From Candidatus Melainabacteria bacterium (GTDB lineage: Bacteria; Cyanobacteriota; Vampirovibrionia; Obscuribacterales; Obscuribacteraceae), in the NCBI GenBank assembly GCA_003153555.1, contig PLZS01000108.1, forward strand, positions 8,470-65,796: 57,327 nt of DNA, written 5' to 3'. A model generated the notes under the pieces. That model saw only the letters and a program-made list of their open reading frames with translations. It made no database searches and was not told the origin of the DNA. The position numbers and the translations under genes were made by a program. Shown piece by piece: positions 9,371 through 16,613 of this stretch. Position 1 is the stretch's first letter; each line of letters opens with the position of its first letter.

Positions 9371-9568
9371 ATGAAAGACAATAAGATAGAAGGGCAAGTG
9401 GCTCCCGATCCATTAACAGGGAAACGCGGAAAGAAACGCGTCGAGGCAGAGCTCGTTGATAAAGCTACTGAGTCATCAAATTTCGAGAATATAAAAGAAG
9501 CAGAGGAATTTCGCCCTCCGAACGTTGACGCTGTCCACAGATTCGGGAAGACGAAAGGAAGCAAGTAG
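9371..9568 (+). CDS. Small charged hypothetical protein
   Basis: A 65-residue protein, unrecognised. The ATG at 9371 is chosen over upstream in-frame starts because AAGGA lies five bases before it. The product is hydrophilic, with a PLTGKRGKKR basic patch and an acidic second half, and no membrane segment or cysteine. It stands alone between the TPR-caspase gene and the convergent TetR gene. It could be a false call, but the ribosome-binding site supports it. Confidence 0.45.
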   Translation: MKDNKIEGQVAPDPLTGKRGKKRVEAELVDKATESSNFENIKEAEEFRPPNVDAVHRFGKTKGSK

Positions 9569-9682
9569 TTTTCACAGTATGCGCTTGAAGCAATTCAAGC
9601 GGCATATTTGGGCGTGCATGAATCAACTTTCTCGCCCGCTTTGGCTATGAAACTAAACATGACGGGATTCAGAGCCAGGGCA

Positions 9683-10342
9683 CTAGCGAGATTGGGCGCT
9701 TTGTTGAGCCGCGAATAGAATCACATCTATGAGCGAGTTGATTAGCCGATCGCGAGACATCGGCATCGTATGTTTGCCACCAAGAATTTCCTGGGCAATG
9801 ATGAAATTGATCAACGAACCGTGCATGATCCGCGCCACTGCCTCAGGATCGCCGAAGGCCAGTTCATCGTTTTCTCGAATGTATTGCGCCAGTTTGGCAA
9901 TTCCTGGACTAACCAGACGCGAAAGGTAAAGTTCGGACAATTCTGGAAAGCGCGCCGATTCGCCAATCACCAGACGCATCAAAGAAACATATTCCCAATC
10001 ATCCATTTGAGACAAAGTGATCTGTGCAAGCTTGCGCAGGAATGCTTGAGTGGGCAATGAACGCAACTCAGGGGTCATGCCTGCATGCACAAAATGTTCC
10101 AGCAGTCGGTCCATAAGAGCGCTAAACAACTCTTCTTTAGCCCCGAAATAACTATACAGGGTTTGCTTCGCAACACCGGACTCCGCTGCGATTGCGTCCA
10201 TACTCGCTGAGTAGCCGTTGCTCAGAAAAGTTCGCAGTGCGCCTTGCATAATTTGCTCGCGTTTGTCTCGTGCTCGATCGCTGATTTCGTGCGCGACATT
10301 CAAGGCGTTGTTGGTGGCAGGCTTGCGTAGCGCCTTAGTCAT
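9683..10342 (-). CDS. TetR/AcrR-family transcriptional regulator
   Basis: A 219-residue TetR-family repressor. The N-terminal DNA-binding domain (about 25-75) shows the family pattern: REQIMQGALRTFLSNGYSASMDAIAAESGVAKQTLYSYFGAKEELF. The C-terminal 130 residues are the helical ligand-binding and dimer domain, resembling the AcrR/YbiH-type C-terminus found in efflux and stress regulators. A basic 20-residue N-terminal arm precedes the HTH. Its promoter region carries an 18-bp box also found before the small membrane protein gene 560 bp away, so it probably controls both itself and that gene. The ligand is unknown. Confidence 0.92.
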   Translation of the reverse strand: MTKALRKPATNNALNVAHEISDRARDKREQIMQGALRTFLSNGYSASMDAIAAESGVAKQTLYSYFGAKEELFSALMDRLLEHFVHAGMTPELRSLPTQAFLRKLAQITLSQMDDWEYVSLMRLVIGESARFPELSELYLSRLVSPGIAKLAQYIRENDELAFGDPEAVARIMHGSLINFIIAQEILGGKHTMPMSRDRLINSLIDVILFAAQQSAQSR

Positions 10343-10374
10343 TAATGGTGCTCAATTCGATGCTTGGTTGAGTG

Positions 10375-10392
10375 ATCATACTGACTAGTCTA
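10375..10392 (-). promoter_or_regulatory. Candidate TetR operator, copy 1 (autoregulatory)
   Basis: The 18-mer ATCATACTGACTAGTCTA (plus strand) lies 32 bp upstream of the TetR start. It contains the palindrome GACTAGTC and matches copy 2 at 15 of 18 positions. On the minus strand its end reads TATGAT, a possible -10 element, so a bound repressor would cover the promoter. Confidence 0.55.
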
Positions 10393-10579
10393 GCACAAGT
10401 CGGCATTGTCCAGTCCCCTTAAACGCCGCGCACCATATGGTTATACGCTTCAGGATCGTCGCGCTCTGAATCGTTGTCCAAGTGACTAGAGGCACGCAGG
10501 ATGCGTGCGTTCTATTTCATTTACGGCGGATGAATGCGCTTCATTTCAAATGTGCGATTGAAGACTTATATTGCGCCAG

Positions 10580-10611
10580 AATATGCGCCTAAATTTCTTC
10601 AAGCGCATATT
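10580..10611 (-). terminator. Hairpin after the small membrane protein gene
   Basis: AATATGCGC and GCGCATATT form a perfect 9-bp stem with a 14-nt loop about 20 bp downstream of the membrane protein stop codon. There is no strong T tract, so it may act as a weak terminator or as a 3'-end stabiliser. Confidence 0.35.
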
Positions 10612-10631
10612 TTGTTGCCCAAACCTGATGA

Positions 10632-10904
10632 TTATTTTCTATGCTTGATAATTTTGCATAGATGATAGAGCCCCAATGCGGTCGTGCCTGCTAGCACGGC
10701 TGGAATGGCAGCGAAGCCCCAGAGCTGTGTCTGAATTGCTTCCGGCGCATAAAGGGCACCCACAACTCCAAACGGAATTAGAAAGGACAGAAAGTATGTA
10801 GAGCTATGACAGCTTGAGCTGCAGTCTAGGGAAGAGAGACCGGGCTCACTAAATGTGTTTGTTGCTTGTGCGGCACTGGTGCGCTTCTCAATTTGTCCGA
10901 TCAT
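10632..10904 (-). CDS. Small two-helix membrane protein
   Basis: A 90-residue protein, unrecognised. A polar N-terminus with a Cys/Ser cluster (DCSSSC, about 27-32) is followed by two hydrophobic helices at about 37-55 and 62-84 and a basic end (KIIKHRK). By the positive-inside rule the C-terminus would be cytoplasmic. AGGAG lies nine bases before the ATG. The promoter region carries copy 2 of the TetR box, so it is likely induced when the neighbouring repressor is released. The two cysteines could bind metal or form a disulfide. A role in efflux or envelope stress is only a guess. Confidence 0.75.
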   Translation of the reverse strand: MIGQIEKRTSAAQATNTFSEPGLSSLDCSSSCHSSTYFLSFLIPFGVVGALYAPEAIQTQLWGFAAIPAVLAGTTALGLYHLCKIIKHRK

Positions 10905-10931
10905 TAGTGAATTTCTCCTGCCTGGTATGTA

Positions 10932-10963
10932 ATCATACTAATCAGTCTAATTCGGCTTGTCAA
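10932..10963 (-). promoter_or_regulatory. Candidate promoter with TetR operator, copy 2
   Basis: The 18-mer ATCATACTAATCAGTCTA at 10932-10949 (plus strand) matches the box before the TetR gene at 15 of 18 positions and lies 27 bp upstream of the membrane protein ATG. On the minus strand a perfect TTGACA -35 (10963-10958) stands 17 bp before TAGTAT and 20 bp before TATGAT, so the box fills the spacer and -10 region. Confidence 0.55.
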
Positions 10964-11056
10964 GTATTGAGTTGTTGGGAATAAGTCCGGCTAATTAACC
11001 CATACGGCTATTGGATTCATCATTCGCTTGAGTATGATCTGTATTTGTTTTTGTAG

Positions 11057-11326
11057 TTAATTCGCCACTTCACGCTTGTTTGTGGATTTACGCAGGACGT
11101 CGGCAGCTTCTTGCATGATCCGACCGATCTCAATGGTGTCAGTTACATCTCTAAAATCGTTCAGTATTTGATCGTTATGGAAGAGCACACCAGGTTGCCA
11201 TTGCCCATCTTTAAACGAAGCAGTTCTTCCGCTGTCGAAAATGACAATACTCCCGTCCTCAGGATCTTTCCCGATGATGGGTGGCTCTTTTCCATCTGAA
11301 GAAGAATTTTTGAAAACCGGCGCCAT
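11057..11326 (-). CDS. Small hypothetical protein
   Basis: An 89-residue soluble protein, unrecognised. The first half has a repeated Asp/Gly beta pattern (EDGSIVIFDSG, ASFKDGQW); the second half is helical (about 55-85) and may form a dimer. There is no signal peptide, membrane segment or cysteine. The ATG at 11326 follows AGAGGTG; a GTG two codons earlier is an equally possible start. It lies 82 bp downstream of the Tat-exported protein on the same strand and could be co-transcribed. Confidence 0.65.
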   Translation of the reverse strand: MAPVFKNSSSDGKEPPIIGKDPEDGSIVIFDSGRTASFKDGQWQPGVLFHNDQILNDFRDVTDTIEIGRIMQEAADVLRKSTNKREVAN

Positions 11327-11408
11327 CTGCACCTCTGACCTTTAGCTCGGATGTGGATAGGGATAGAGCTACGGAGGTAGGCCACAAGAGATTGATTTCT
11401 CTTTGATC

Positions 11409-13421
11409 TCAAGTAAGGCTTAGCAAATCCATGCCGCGACCGGCGACAATCGCCAGTTGCTCTTTCATGGTTACGGCCGAGGCGGCTTCTACAGTTGGAA
11501 CTGACGTGATAATTTTCGGCGTTGCGGGCGTTCTGAAATCGACGAACGTTGCCAGATCCTTCCCTTCTGGTGTACGACCTATAACAACAGCAGTGCGATT
11601 GAAAGCGGCTAAAGCGACGCCGTCATGCGGCAAATCTATCGATCCAAGAACGTGCAAATCTTTCTCGTCTTTGGATAAGATCAAGCAGAAACCTTTTGAA
11701 CTCTGGTCAATTGCTGCGATGACAATAAAGTCATCGAGTAAAACAACGTCTCGCACGCCCAGATTTTCAAAATGACGACTACCAACGAGATCGGCAGTAT
11801 CACCGAGTTTGTATAGCGAGACATCGTTCAGTCCGCCCAGCAGGATCGCACTTCCGTTGGCAGAGGCGCGTGCAAAAGTCCCCGCCACGTCGTAGACTTT
11901 GTCGATGCTCAGACTGTTTGAATAGACTTGGAGCTTGCTCAGTGTTGTCGTTTTCTTCGGATTTTCTCTGAGAACGTAAGCTCGTTGTTGAGTCTTGTCG
12001 AAACAAACTTGTTGACCGACTATTTTTACTGTGGCCACCGTATCGTTCAGCTTGTCCATCTTGCGCAGCAGCATTGAATCCTTGGTCAAACAAAGTACAA
12101 AGCTGCCTGCCCCCACTACTGACTTGACGGAACTGGAAAGGCTAGCAACAATAGCCAAAGTTGGTTTCGCCGGATGTTGAATATCGTAGAGTTTTAAATC
12201 TGCTCCAGCCAGCACCACCGAGTCGCCCCATGTTGCGAGGCTTGACGCAGGTAACCGAGGGATTGTGTAATTGTATGCAAATGTCCAATTCGTTCCCACC
12301 TGCGAAAGCATTTGGATACCAGCCCAACCGGAGGCGACGTAAACGTTTTTGCCGCTCAGTGCAACGCTCGAGTGTAAACCGTAGCCACCACTTTGTTTGG
12401 GCAGAGTGATAACTTGCTCTTTGATGATAGCTTTGGTTTTTGTGCAAATAAAAGATGCGAGCAGGCGATCGCTACTCGATTCACCAAATATCATAAAGCG
12501 ATCTTTCTGAGCAGATGCATCAAAGACATTGCTGATCGGATCCAAATTGACTTCTAGCACCACTCGTGGTTTCGGCTCGAGGGCAATTGACTTTGCTACG
12601 CAAGTGCCGCCGCTTGGGCTAAGGGCTGAGCTGGTACCGGCTACAATGGCGGCGTCCTTAAATCGAGCCATGGCTTTGAAATCGCCATCCAATTTAATCG
12701 TGCCTCTTGTCACTGGCGTGCGAGGATCAATCAAGCCAAAATATTGCAACTGAGAGTTGGCACCAGATTCAAGCACCAGCAAGTTGCGGTCTTGCAAATC
12801 CATCGAACTAACAGGCAGATCCGTAGTCACGGAAGAAAGCGGTGTTGACTCCATCTTGCTGCCCTTGACGTTGCCTGCAGCAAATATTGAAACGAGATTT
12901 TCGCCGCTTGTAGATGTTCCTGCGACGCAAACCAACTCAGCGCTTGCGGCGACACAAAGCGCTTCTGAAAACCTATCCAGCGGCATTTTGGTTAAGATCG
13001 AAGGATCGGTAATGGATGATAGATTGATCACGATCAGCGAATATTGAGCATCCGGTGATTCCGAGGCCGAGAGCACGAGCGCATAGGCTCGTGTTAAGAA
13101 GACTTTGAAATCAACTACTTTCTTGCCCAGTCCACCAAGTTCGGCAACCACTTTGGGCGGAGTTTTTGGGTTGCTGGGCTTGCGCAAATCTACAATCGCT
13201 AAACGACCGTATTCGTCAGCAATGCAACAATAGCCTTTGTCTGCAATGCCGAGGCGATCCGGAACGATTGCCGGTGGCCAATCCACCCGTGCCAAGGAAT
13301 GTGGACCCGTGCGAGCTGGTTCAACCTTGACCTTTTTTGCCCATGCAGATGAGCAGTAAAAGCCTGGAGCAATTGCAAATCCTGCTAGATTACCTAACAA
13401 GAACGATCTGCGTGAAAGCAT
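11409..13421 (-). CDS. Tat-exported beta-propeller-like repeat protein
   Basis: A 670-residue protein of unknown function. The N-terminus SRRSFLLG is a twin-arginine motif followed by a weakly hydrophobic segment and an AWA cleavage site near residue 28, predicting folded export by Tat. The rest is built from repeated beta segments of the type G-x-x-x-VVDLR-x-P-x-x-P (for example AIVDLRKPSNPKTP, LIDPRTPVTR, LYDIQHPAKPTL, FVDFRTPATPKI), like the LVIVD repeat family found in surface propellers. No redox-cofactor motif is seen. It could be a binding or scaffold protein in the periplasm. Export by Tat rather than Sec suggests that it folds before crossing the membrane. Confidence 0.82.
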   Translation of the reverse strand: MLSRRSFLLGNLAGFAIAPGFYCSSAWAKKVKVEPARTGPHSLARVDWPPAIVPDRLGIADKGYCCIADEYGRLAIVDLRKPSNPKTPPKVVAELGGLGKKVVDFKVFLTRAYALVLSASESPDAQYSLIVINLSSITDPSILTKMPLDRFSEALCVAASAELVCVAGTSTSGENLVSIFAAGNVKGSKMESTPLSSVTTDLPVSSMDLQDRNLLVLESGANSQLQYFGLIDPRTPVTRGTIKLDGDFKAMARFKDAAIVAGTSSALSPSGGTCVAKSIALEPKPRVVLEVNLDPISNVFDASAQKDRFMIFGESSSDRLLASFICTKTKAIIKEQVITLPKQSGGYGLHSSVALSGKNVYVASGWAGIQMLSQVGTNWTFAYNYTIPRLPASSLATWGDSVVLAGADLKLYDIQHPAKPTLAIVASLSSSVKSVVGAGSFVLCLTKDSMLLRKMDKLNDTVATVKIVGQQVCFDKTQQRAYVLRENPKKTTTLSKLQVYSNSLSIDKVYDVAGTFARASANGSAILLGGLNDVSLYKLGDTADLVGSRHFENLGVRDVVLLDDFIVIAAIDQSSKGFCLILSKDEKDLHVLGSIDLPHDGVALAAFNRTAVVIGRTPEGKDLATFVDFRTPATPKIITSVPTVEAASAVTMKEQLAIVAGRGMDLLSLT

Positions 13422-13441
13422 TTAAAAGATTCCTGACCTAT

Positions 13442-13699
13442 TCAGGGTAGAAAATTTCTGACAAGCATCTGTACGCCTTGCAACACAAACAATGCAATCA
13501 TTGGCGATAGGTCGATGTTGCCAATTGGCGGAATAAGCTTGCGAAATGGGGCAATAATTGGTTGCACGGCTTGGTCTAGTGTTTTGAACGGTTGATCGTA
13601 CCAGCGTATATTCGGAAACCAACTGAGCAAGCACCAAACTATAACAAGCAAATTAACAAGTTGGAGAAAGCCAATTACTATTTGTGCAATCGCTGACAC
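13442..13699 (-). CDS. yggT: YggT-family membrane protein
   Basis: An 85-residue protein of the YggT/Ycf19 family. Two hydrophobic helices (about 5-28 and 62-81) flank the family motif, seen here as LSWFPNIRWYDQPFKTLDQAVQPIIAPFRKLIPPIGNIDLSPMIAL. The start is GTG with AGGTG four bases upstream. Relatives in cyanobacteria and chloroplasts act in thylakoid or division-related membrane organisation; in other bacteria the role is unclear. It lies 20 bp upstream of the Tat-exported protein on the same strand, so the two are likely co-transcribed, and it diverges from thiL. Confidence 0.93.
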   Translation of the reverse strand: MSAIAQIVIGFLQLVNLLVIVWCLLSWFPNIRWYDQPFKTLDQAVQPIIAPFRKLIPPIGNIDLSPMIALFVLQGVQMLVRNFLP

Positions 13700-13806
13700 A
13701 ATTCACCTGACTTTGGAATAATTCCGTTTCTCTAAGCGTTCCTGGACATCCCTATTGCCAGATTGTAGCATCAACTCCTGTACGCTCGCCCGTCAAAGGC
13801 TTTTAA

Positions 13807-14775
13807 ATGTCTGATCAAAAGAAGTTTCTTACCCGTGAGCAGGATTTAGTCGAATCGATCAAGGCTTGGACAGATAGCCCGTTTATAGGCGACGATTGTG
13901 CAGTTGTCACAGATGGCGTTCTTTTGACGACGGATACGCTTGTTGAGGGCACCCACTTTATCTGGCCGCTCATCTCCCCACGCGATTTGGGTTGGAAATC
14001 GATTGCTGTCAATTTGAGTGATGTCGCTGCCATGGCGGGGCGTCCGCGGCATTTGCTCGTCAGTATCACATTGCCTTGTTATCTGGATAAAGTTGCGTTT
14101 AGAGAACTTTATGAAGGGATGATCGAGTGCAGTAAAACCTATGGTACCCAAATTGTTGGAGGCGATCTGACTAAAGGTCCCGTTCTGAGCATCAGCGTTA
14201 CTGTTCAAGGGCAAGTGCATGAAAACGGATGCTTGCTGCGTTCTGGTGCGCAGCCTGGCGACCTTGTCATCGTCACCGGTGACTTTGGTGCAAGCCGCGC
14301 GGGGCTATGGCTTCTGCTCAATCAGCCCGAGACAATCTCCAACTACCCGCAGGTGATGTCAGCCCACGTGCGTCCCCTTCCTCGGCTATGCGAGTCCTGG
14401 TCAATGGTGCGGAGAACATCGGGACGCGGAGCCTTGATGGACGCAAGCGATGGACTGGCTGATGCTCTTTCGCAGATTTGCAGAGCTAGCAATGTGGGGA
14501 TGGATATTGATTTAGAAAAGTTACCGATTGAAGCCGAAACCATCTCAATTGCTCAACTGGCAGGCGCAGACCCGGTAGACTGGGCGCTGTACGGTGGAGA
14601 AGACTATGAACTCGTCGGTTGTATCCCTGAAAGCAGATTGAAAGACTGGGTTGAAGACAATCCCTTCAAAATGATCGGCATCGTCACCGACACTGATGAA
14701 ATTAATCTGAAGTATGGAGAGAAAGCTTATCCGCGGTTGGATCTTTCCAAATGTTTTGAGCAAATTGAATTTTAG
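13807..14775 (+). CDS. thiL: Thiamine-monophosphate kinase
   Basis: ThiL phosphorylates thiamine monophosphate with ATP to give the cofactor thiamine diphosphate, in the cytosol. The 322-residue length is normal. Family landmarks are present in order: DDCAVV near residue 28, TTDTLVEGTHF, the AVNLSDVAAMAGRPRHLLVSI metal/ATP loop, GGDLTKG, SDGLADAL and YGGEDYELV. AAAGG lies seven bases upstream of the ATG. folD follows 14 bp later with its own strong ribosome site, so the two form a vitamin/cofactor pair. No other thiamine gene and no TPP riboswitch is visible nearby. Confidence 0.97.
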   Translation: MSDQKKFLTREQDLVESIKAWTDSPFIGDDCAVVTDGVLLTTDTLVEGTHFIWPLISPRDLGWKSIAVNLSDVAAMAGRPRHLLVSITLPCYLDKVAFRELYEGMIECSKTYGTQIVGGDLTKGPVLSISVTVQGQVHENGCLLRSGAQPGDLVIVTGDFGASRAGLWLLLNQPETISNYPQVMSAHVRPLPRLCESWSMVRRTSGRGALMDASDGLADALSQICRASNVGMDIDLEKLPIEAETISIAQLAGADPVDWALYGGEDYELVGCIPESRLKDWVEDNPFKMIGIVTDTDEINLKYGEKAYPRLDLSKCFEQIEF

Positions 14776-14789
14776 AGGAGCCTGAGTAA

Positions 14790-15680
14790 ATGGTTTTGCA
14801 AGAACAGTCGGTCGGACAAGTGATGGATGGAAAAGCGCTTGCAGCTTCGGTTCGGGAGACTCTCAAGCAAGAGGTGGATATGCTATTGGCGGCGGGCAAG
14901 CGTCGTCCTGGTCTAGCTGTCGTCCTCGTCGGCGATGACAAGGCCAGTGCTTTGTATGTCAAAAACAAAACGCAGTCGTGCAAGAAAGTCGGGATCGAAA
15001 GTTTCATGCACACCTTTCCTGCGGCAACCGACATGGAAACACTTTTGAATTGCATCACCACTTTGAACGAGTCGGAAGCTGTTGACGGAATTCTCGTTCA
15101 ATTGCCATTGCCTGCCCATCTCTCATCAGAGGAAGTACTGTCCGTTTTGGATCCAAACAAAGACGTCGATGGTCTGACGATAGAAAGCATGGGACGCTTG
15201 TTTGCTGGTAAAACCGGTTTACGCCCATGCACACCTGTCGGCGTCATGGCTCTGCTGGAACAATACAATGTTGAGGTAGAAGGCAAGCATGCAGTCGTCA
15301 TTGGTCGCTCAAACCTTGTTGGTAAGCCGATCGCGATGTTGCTAATGCAAAAAAATGCCACCGTGACAATGTGCCACAGTCGCACCAAGGACTTGGATCA
15401 GATCTGTCAGAACGCCGATATCCTCGTGGTTGCAGCTGGAAAGAGGGAGTTTGTCAAAGGCTCATGGGTAAAACCAGGTGCTTGCGTAATCGACGTCGGG
15501 ATTCACCACACTCACGGCCCAGCAGGAGAGTCCGTCATCTCAGGTGACGTGCAATATGTCGACGCCGCCAAAGTTGCACGCTTCATTACACCGGTGCCCG
15601 GTGGAGTAGGCCCGATGACTGTGGCGATGCTATTGGCAAATACGATTGTTGCCTACGAACGCAGAACTGGTATCAAATAA
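14790..15680 (+). CDS. folD: Bifunctional methylenetetrahydrofolate dehydrogenase/cyclohydrolase
   Basis: FolD interconverts 5,10-methylene-, methenyl- and 10-formyl-tetrahydrofolate using NADP, feeding purine and formyl-Met synthesis. The 296 residues match the family length. Visible motifs are YVKNKTQSCKKVGI with the catalytic Lys, QLPLPAH, CTPVGVMALLEQY, the Rossmann motif GRSNLVGKPIAMLL, and the signature TPVPGGVGPMTVAMLL near the C-terminus. GAGGAG precedes the ATG. It follows thiL by 14 bp, and its last 35 bases overlap the next frame, indicating one transcript. Confidence 0.97.
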   Translation: MVLQEQSVGQVMDGKALAASVRETLKQEVDMLLAAGKRRPGLAVVLVGDDKASALYVKNKTQSCKKVGIESFMHTFPAATDMETLLNCITTLNESEAVDGILVQLPLPAHLSSEEVLSVLDPNKDVDGLTIESMGRLFAGKTGLRPCTPVGVMALLEQYNVEVEGKHAVVIGRSNLVGKPIAMLLMQKNATVTMCHSRTKDLDQICQNADILVVAAGKREFVKGSWVKPGACVIDVGIHHTHGPAGESVISGDVQYVDAAKVARFITPVPGGVGPMTVAMLLANTIVAYERRTGIK

Positions 15681-16308
15681 CTTGATAACGAACGCATCCG
15701 ACAGCAAGAAGCAGCGCTTGCCCTTGTGGGCAACTTTGCTGATCTGCTTTGTTGTACTGACGATTTGCACGGTCAGTTCGGGAGTTTTTACATTTTTTAT
15801 GTTCGCTCGGCGCATTGCAGTTGATGCCACCATTCCAGAGAGAATGCAGCGCACGGCCCTGAAAATTGCTCAGTTTGAAGAGCCACTGCCTGTCGCCTAC
15901 AAATATCTGATGGCTGCGGATTTTCAAATCATGCGATTTCTTGTCATCGAACACGAACCGAGTCATCAACAAATAGCCTTTTATGGGCTTTCTGGTCTGA
16001 CCAGCGAGCGGGATGCCAAGAACTTGCTCGATAGGGCTTACGATATGGGAATCAATACTGTCTACACTGTGGCCAAATTTCACGACCTCAAAAGCCGCGG
16101 CAACGAAAAAGTGGCGGGGCAAGAGATGCGATATTTGATTGGCGAATTCACAGATCCATCAACCGGACGCAAGGCTGACGGATTAGTTGGTTGCATCAGC
16201 CTTAACAAAGCCGCAAAAAACATTCTAATTTACTCGTATCCAGACCGAGACCATGCGTACAATCAACAAGCGACAATGGACTTGCTCAGATCAATAAAAG
16301 GGTTTTGA
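15646..16308 (+). CDS. Single-pass membrane protein of unknown function
   Basis: A 220-residue protein, unrecognised. A 27-residue polar N-terminus is followed by one strong membrane helix (about 28-52, ATLLICFVVLTICTVSSGVFTFFMF), and the remaining soluble domain would lie in the periplasm. This domain contains an alternating beta/alpha pattern and two conserved-looking segments, GEFTDPSTGRKADGLVGCIS and ILIYSYPDRDHAYNQQAT. The start is uncertain: the frame first opens at TTG inside folD, and another TTG lies at about 15682; neither has a good ribosome site. Translational coupling with folD would fit. Confidence 0.72.
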   Translation: MLPTNAELVSNNLITNASDSKKQRLPLWATLLICFVVLTICTVSSGVFTFFMFARRIAVDATIPERMQRTALKIAQFEEPLPVAYKYLMAADFQIMRFLVIEHEPSHQQIAFYGLSGLTSERDAKNLLDRAYDMGINTVYTVAKFHDLKSRGNEKVAGQEMRYLIGEFTDPSTGRKADGLVGCISLNKAAKNILIYSYPDRDHAYNQQATMDLLRSIKGF

Positions 16309-16352
16309 TGCAAGTCTGTATCGAGTAGGTTGTCAGAAAGGAGCTAGACGCA

Positions 16353-16562
16353 ATGAGCGCACCCACCCACAAAGATCCCAGCCAAACTTGGCTGATCTTC
16401 TTTTTCGTCTGCTTCACACTTGTTGTCGGGATGATTGGTCTCTGGGCCCTTCTCGCCTATCACGTCGATGACGGCACTGCTCCAGCGGGCGGTGGTGGCC
16501 ATGGTCACGGCATGATTCTGCCGCATCAAATTCCTCACTCGAATAATTATTCAATCGGCTAA
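16353..16562 (+). CDS. Small Gly/His-rich membrane protein
   Basis: A 69-residue protein, unrecognised, supported by a strong AAGGAG site nine bases before the ATG. A single hydrophobic helix covers about residues 13-36. The short C-terminal tail is GGGGHGHGM followed by HQIPHSNN, holding four His that could bind a metal or heme. The size and layout recall small accessory subunits of respiratory complexes, but nothing confirms this. It sits 45 bp after another membrane protein and 51 bp before cinA, probably in the same transcript. Confidence 0.75.
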   Translation: MSAPTHKDPSQTWLIFFFVCFTLVVGMIGLWALLAYHVDDGTAPAGGGGHGHGMILPHQIPHSNNYSIG

Positions 16563-16613
16563 ACCTCTTTTCGTCCCCGCTAGCGAACGAGCACGTTCTG
16601 TATTCGGAGCTGT

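Noticed and set aside
13700..13806. Possible TPP riboswitch upstream of thiL
   Set aside because: The 107-bp spacer lacks the conserved CTGAGA and related TPP elements.
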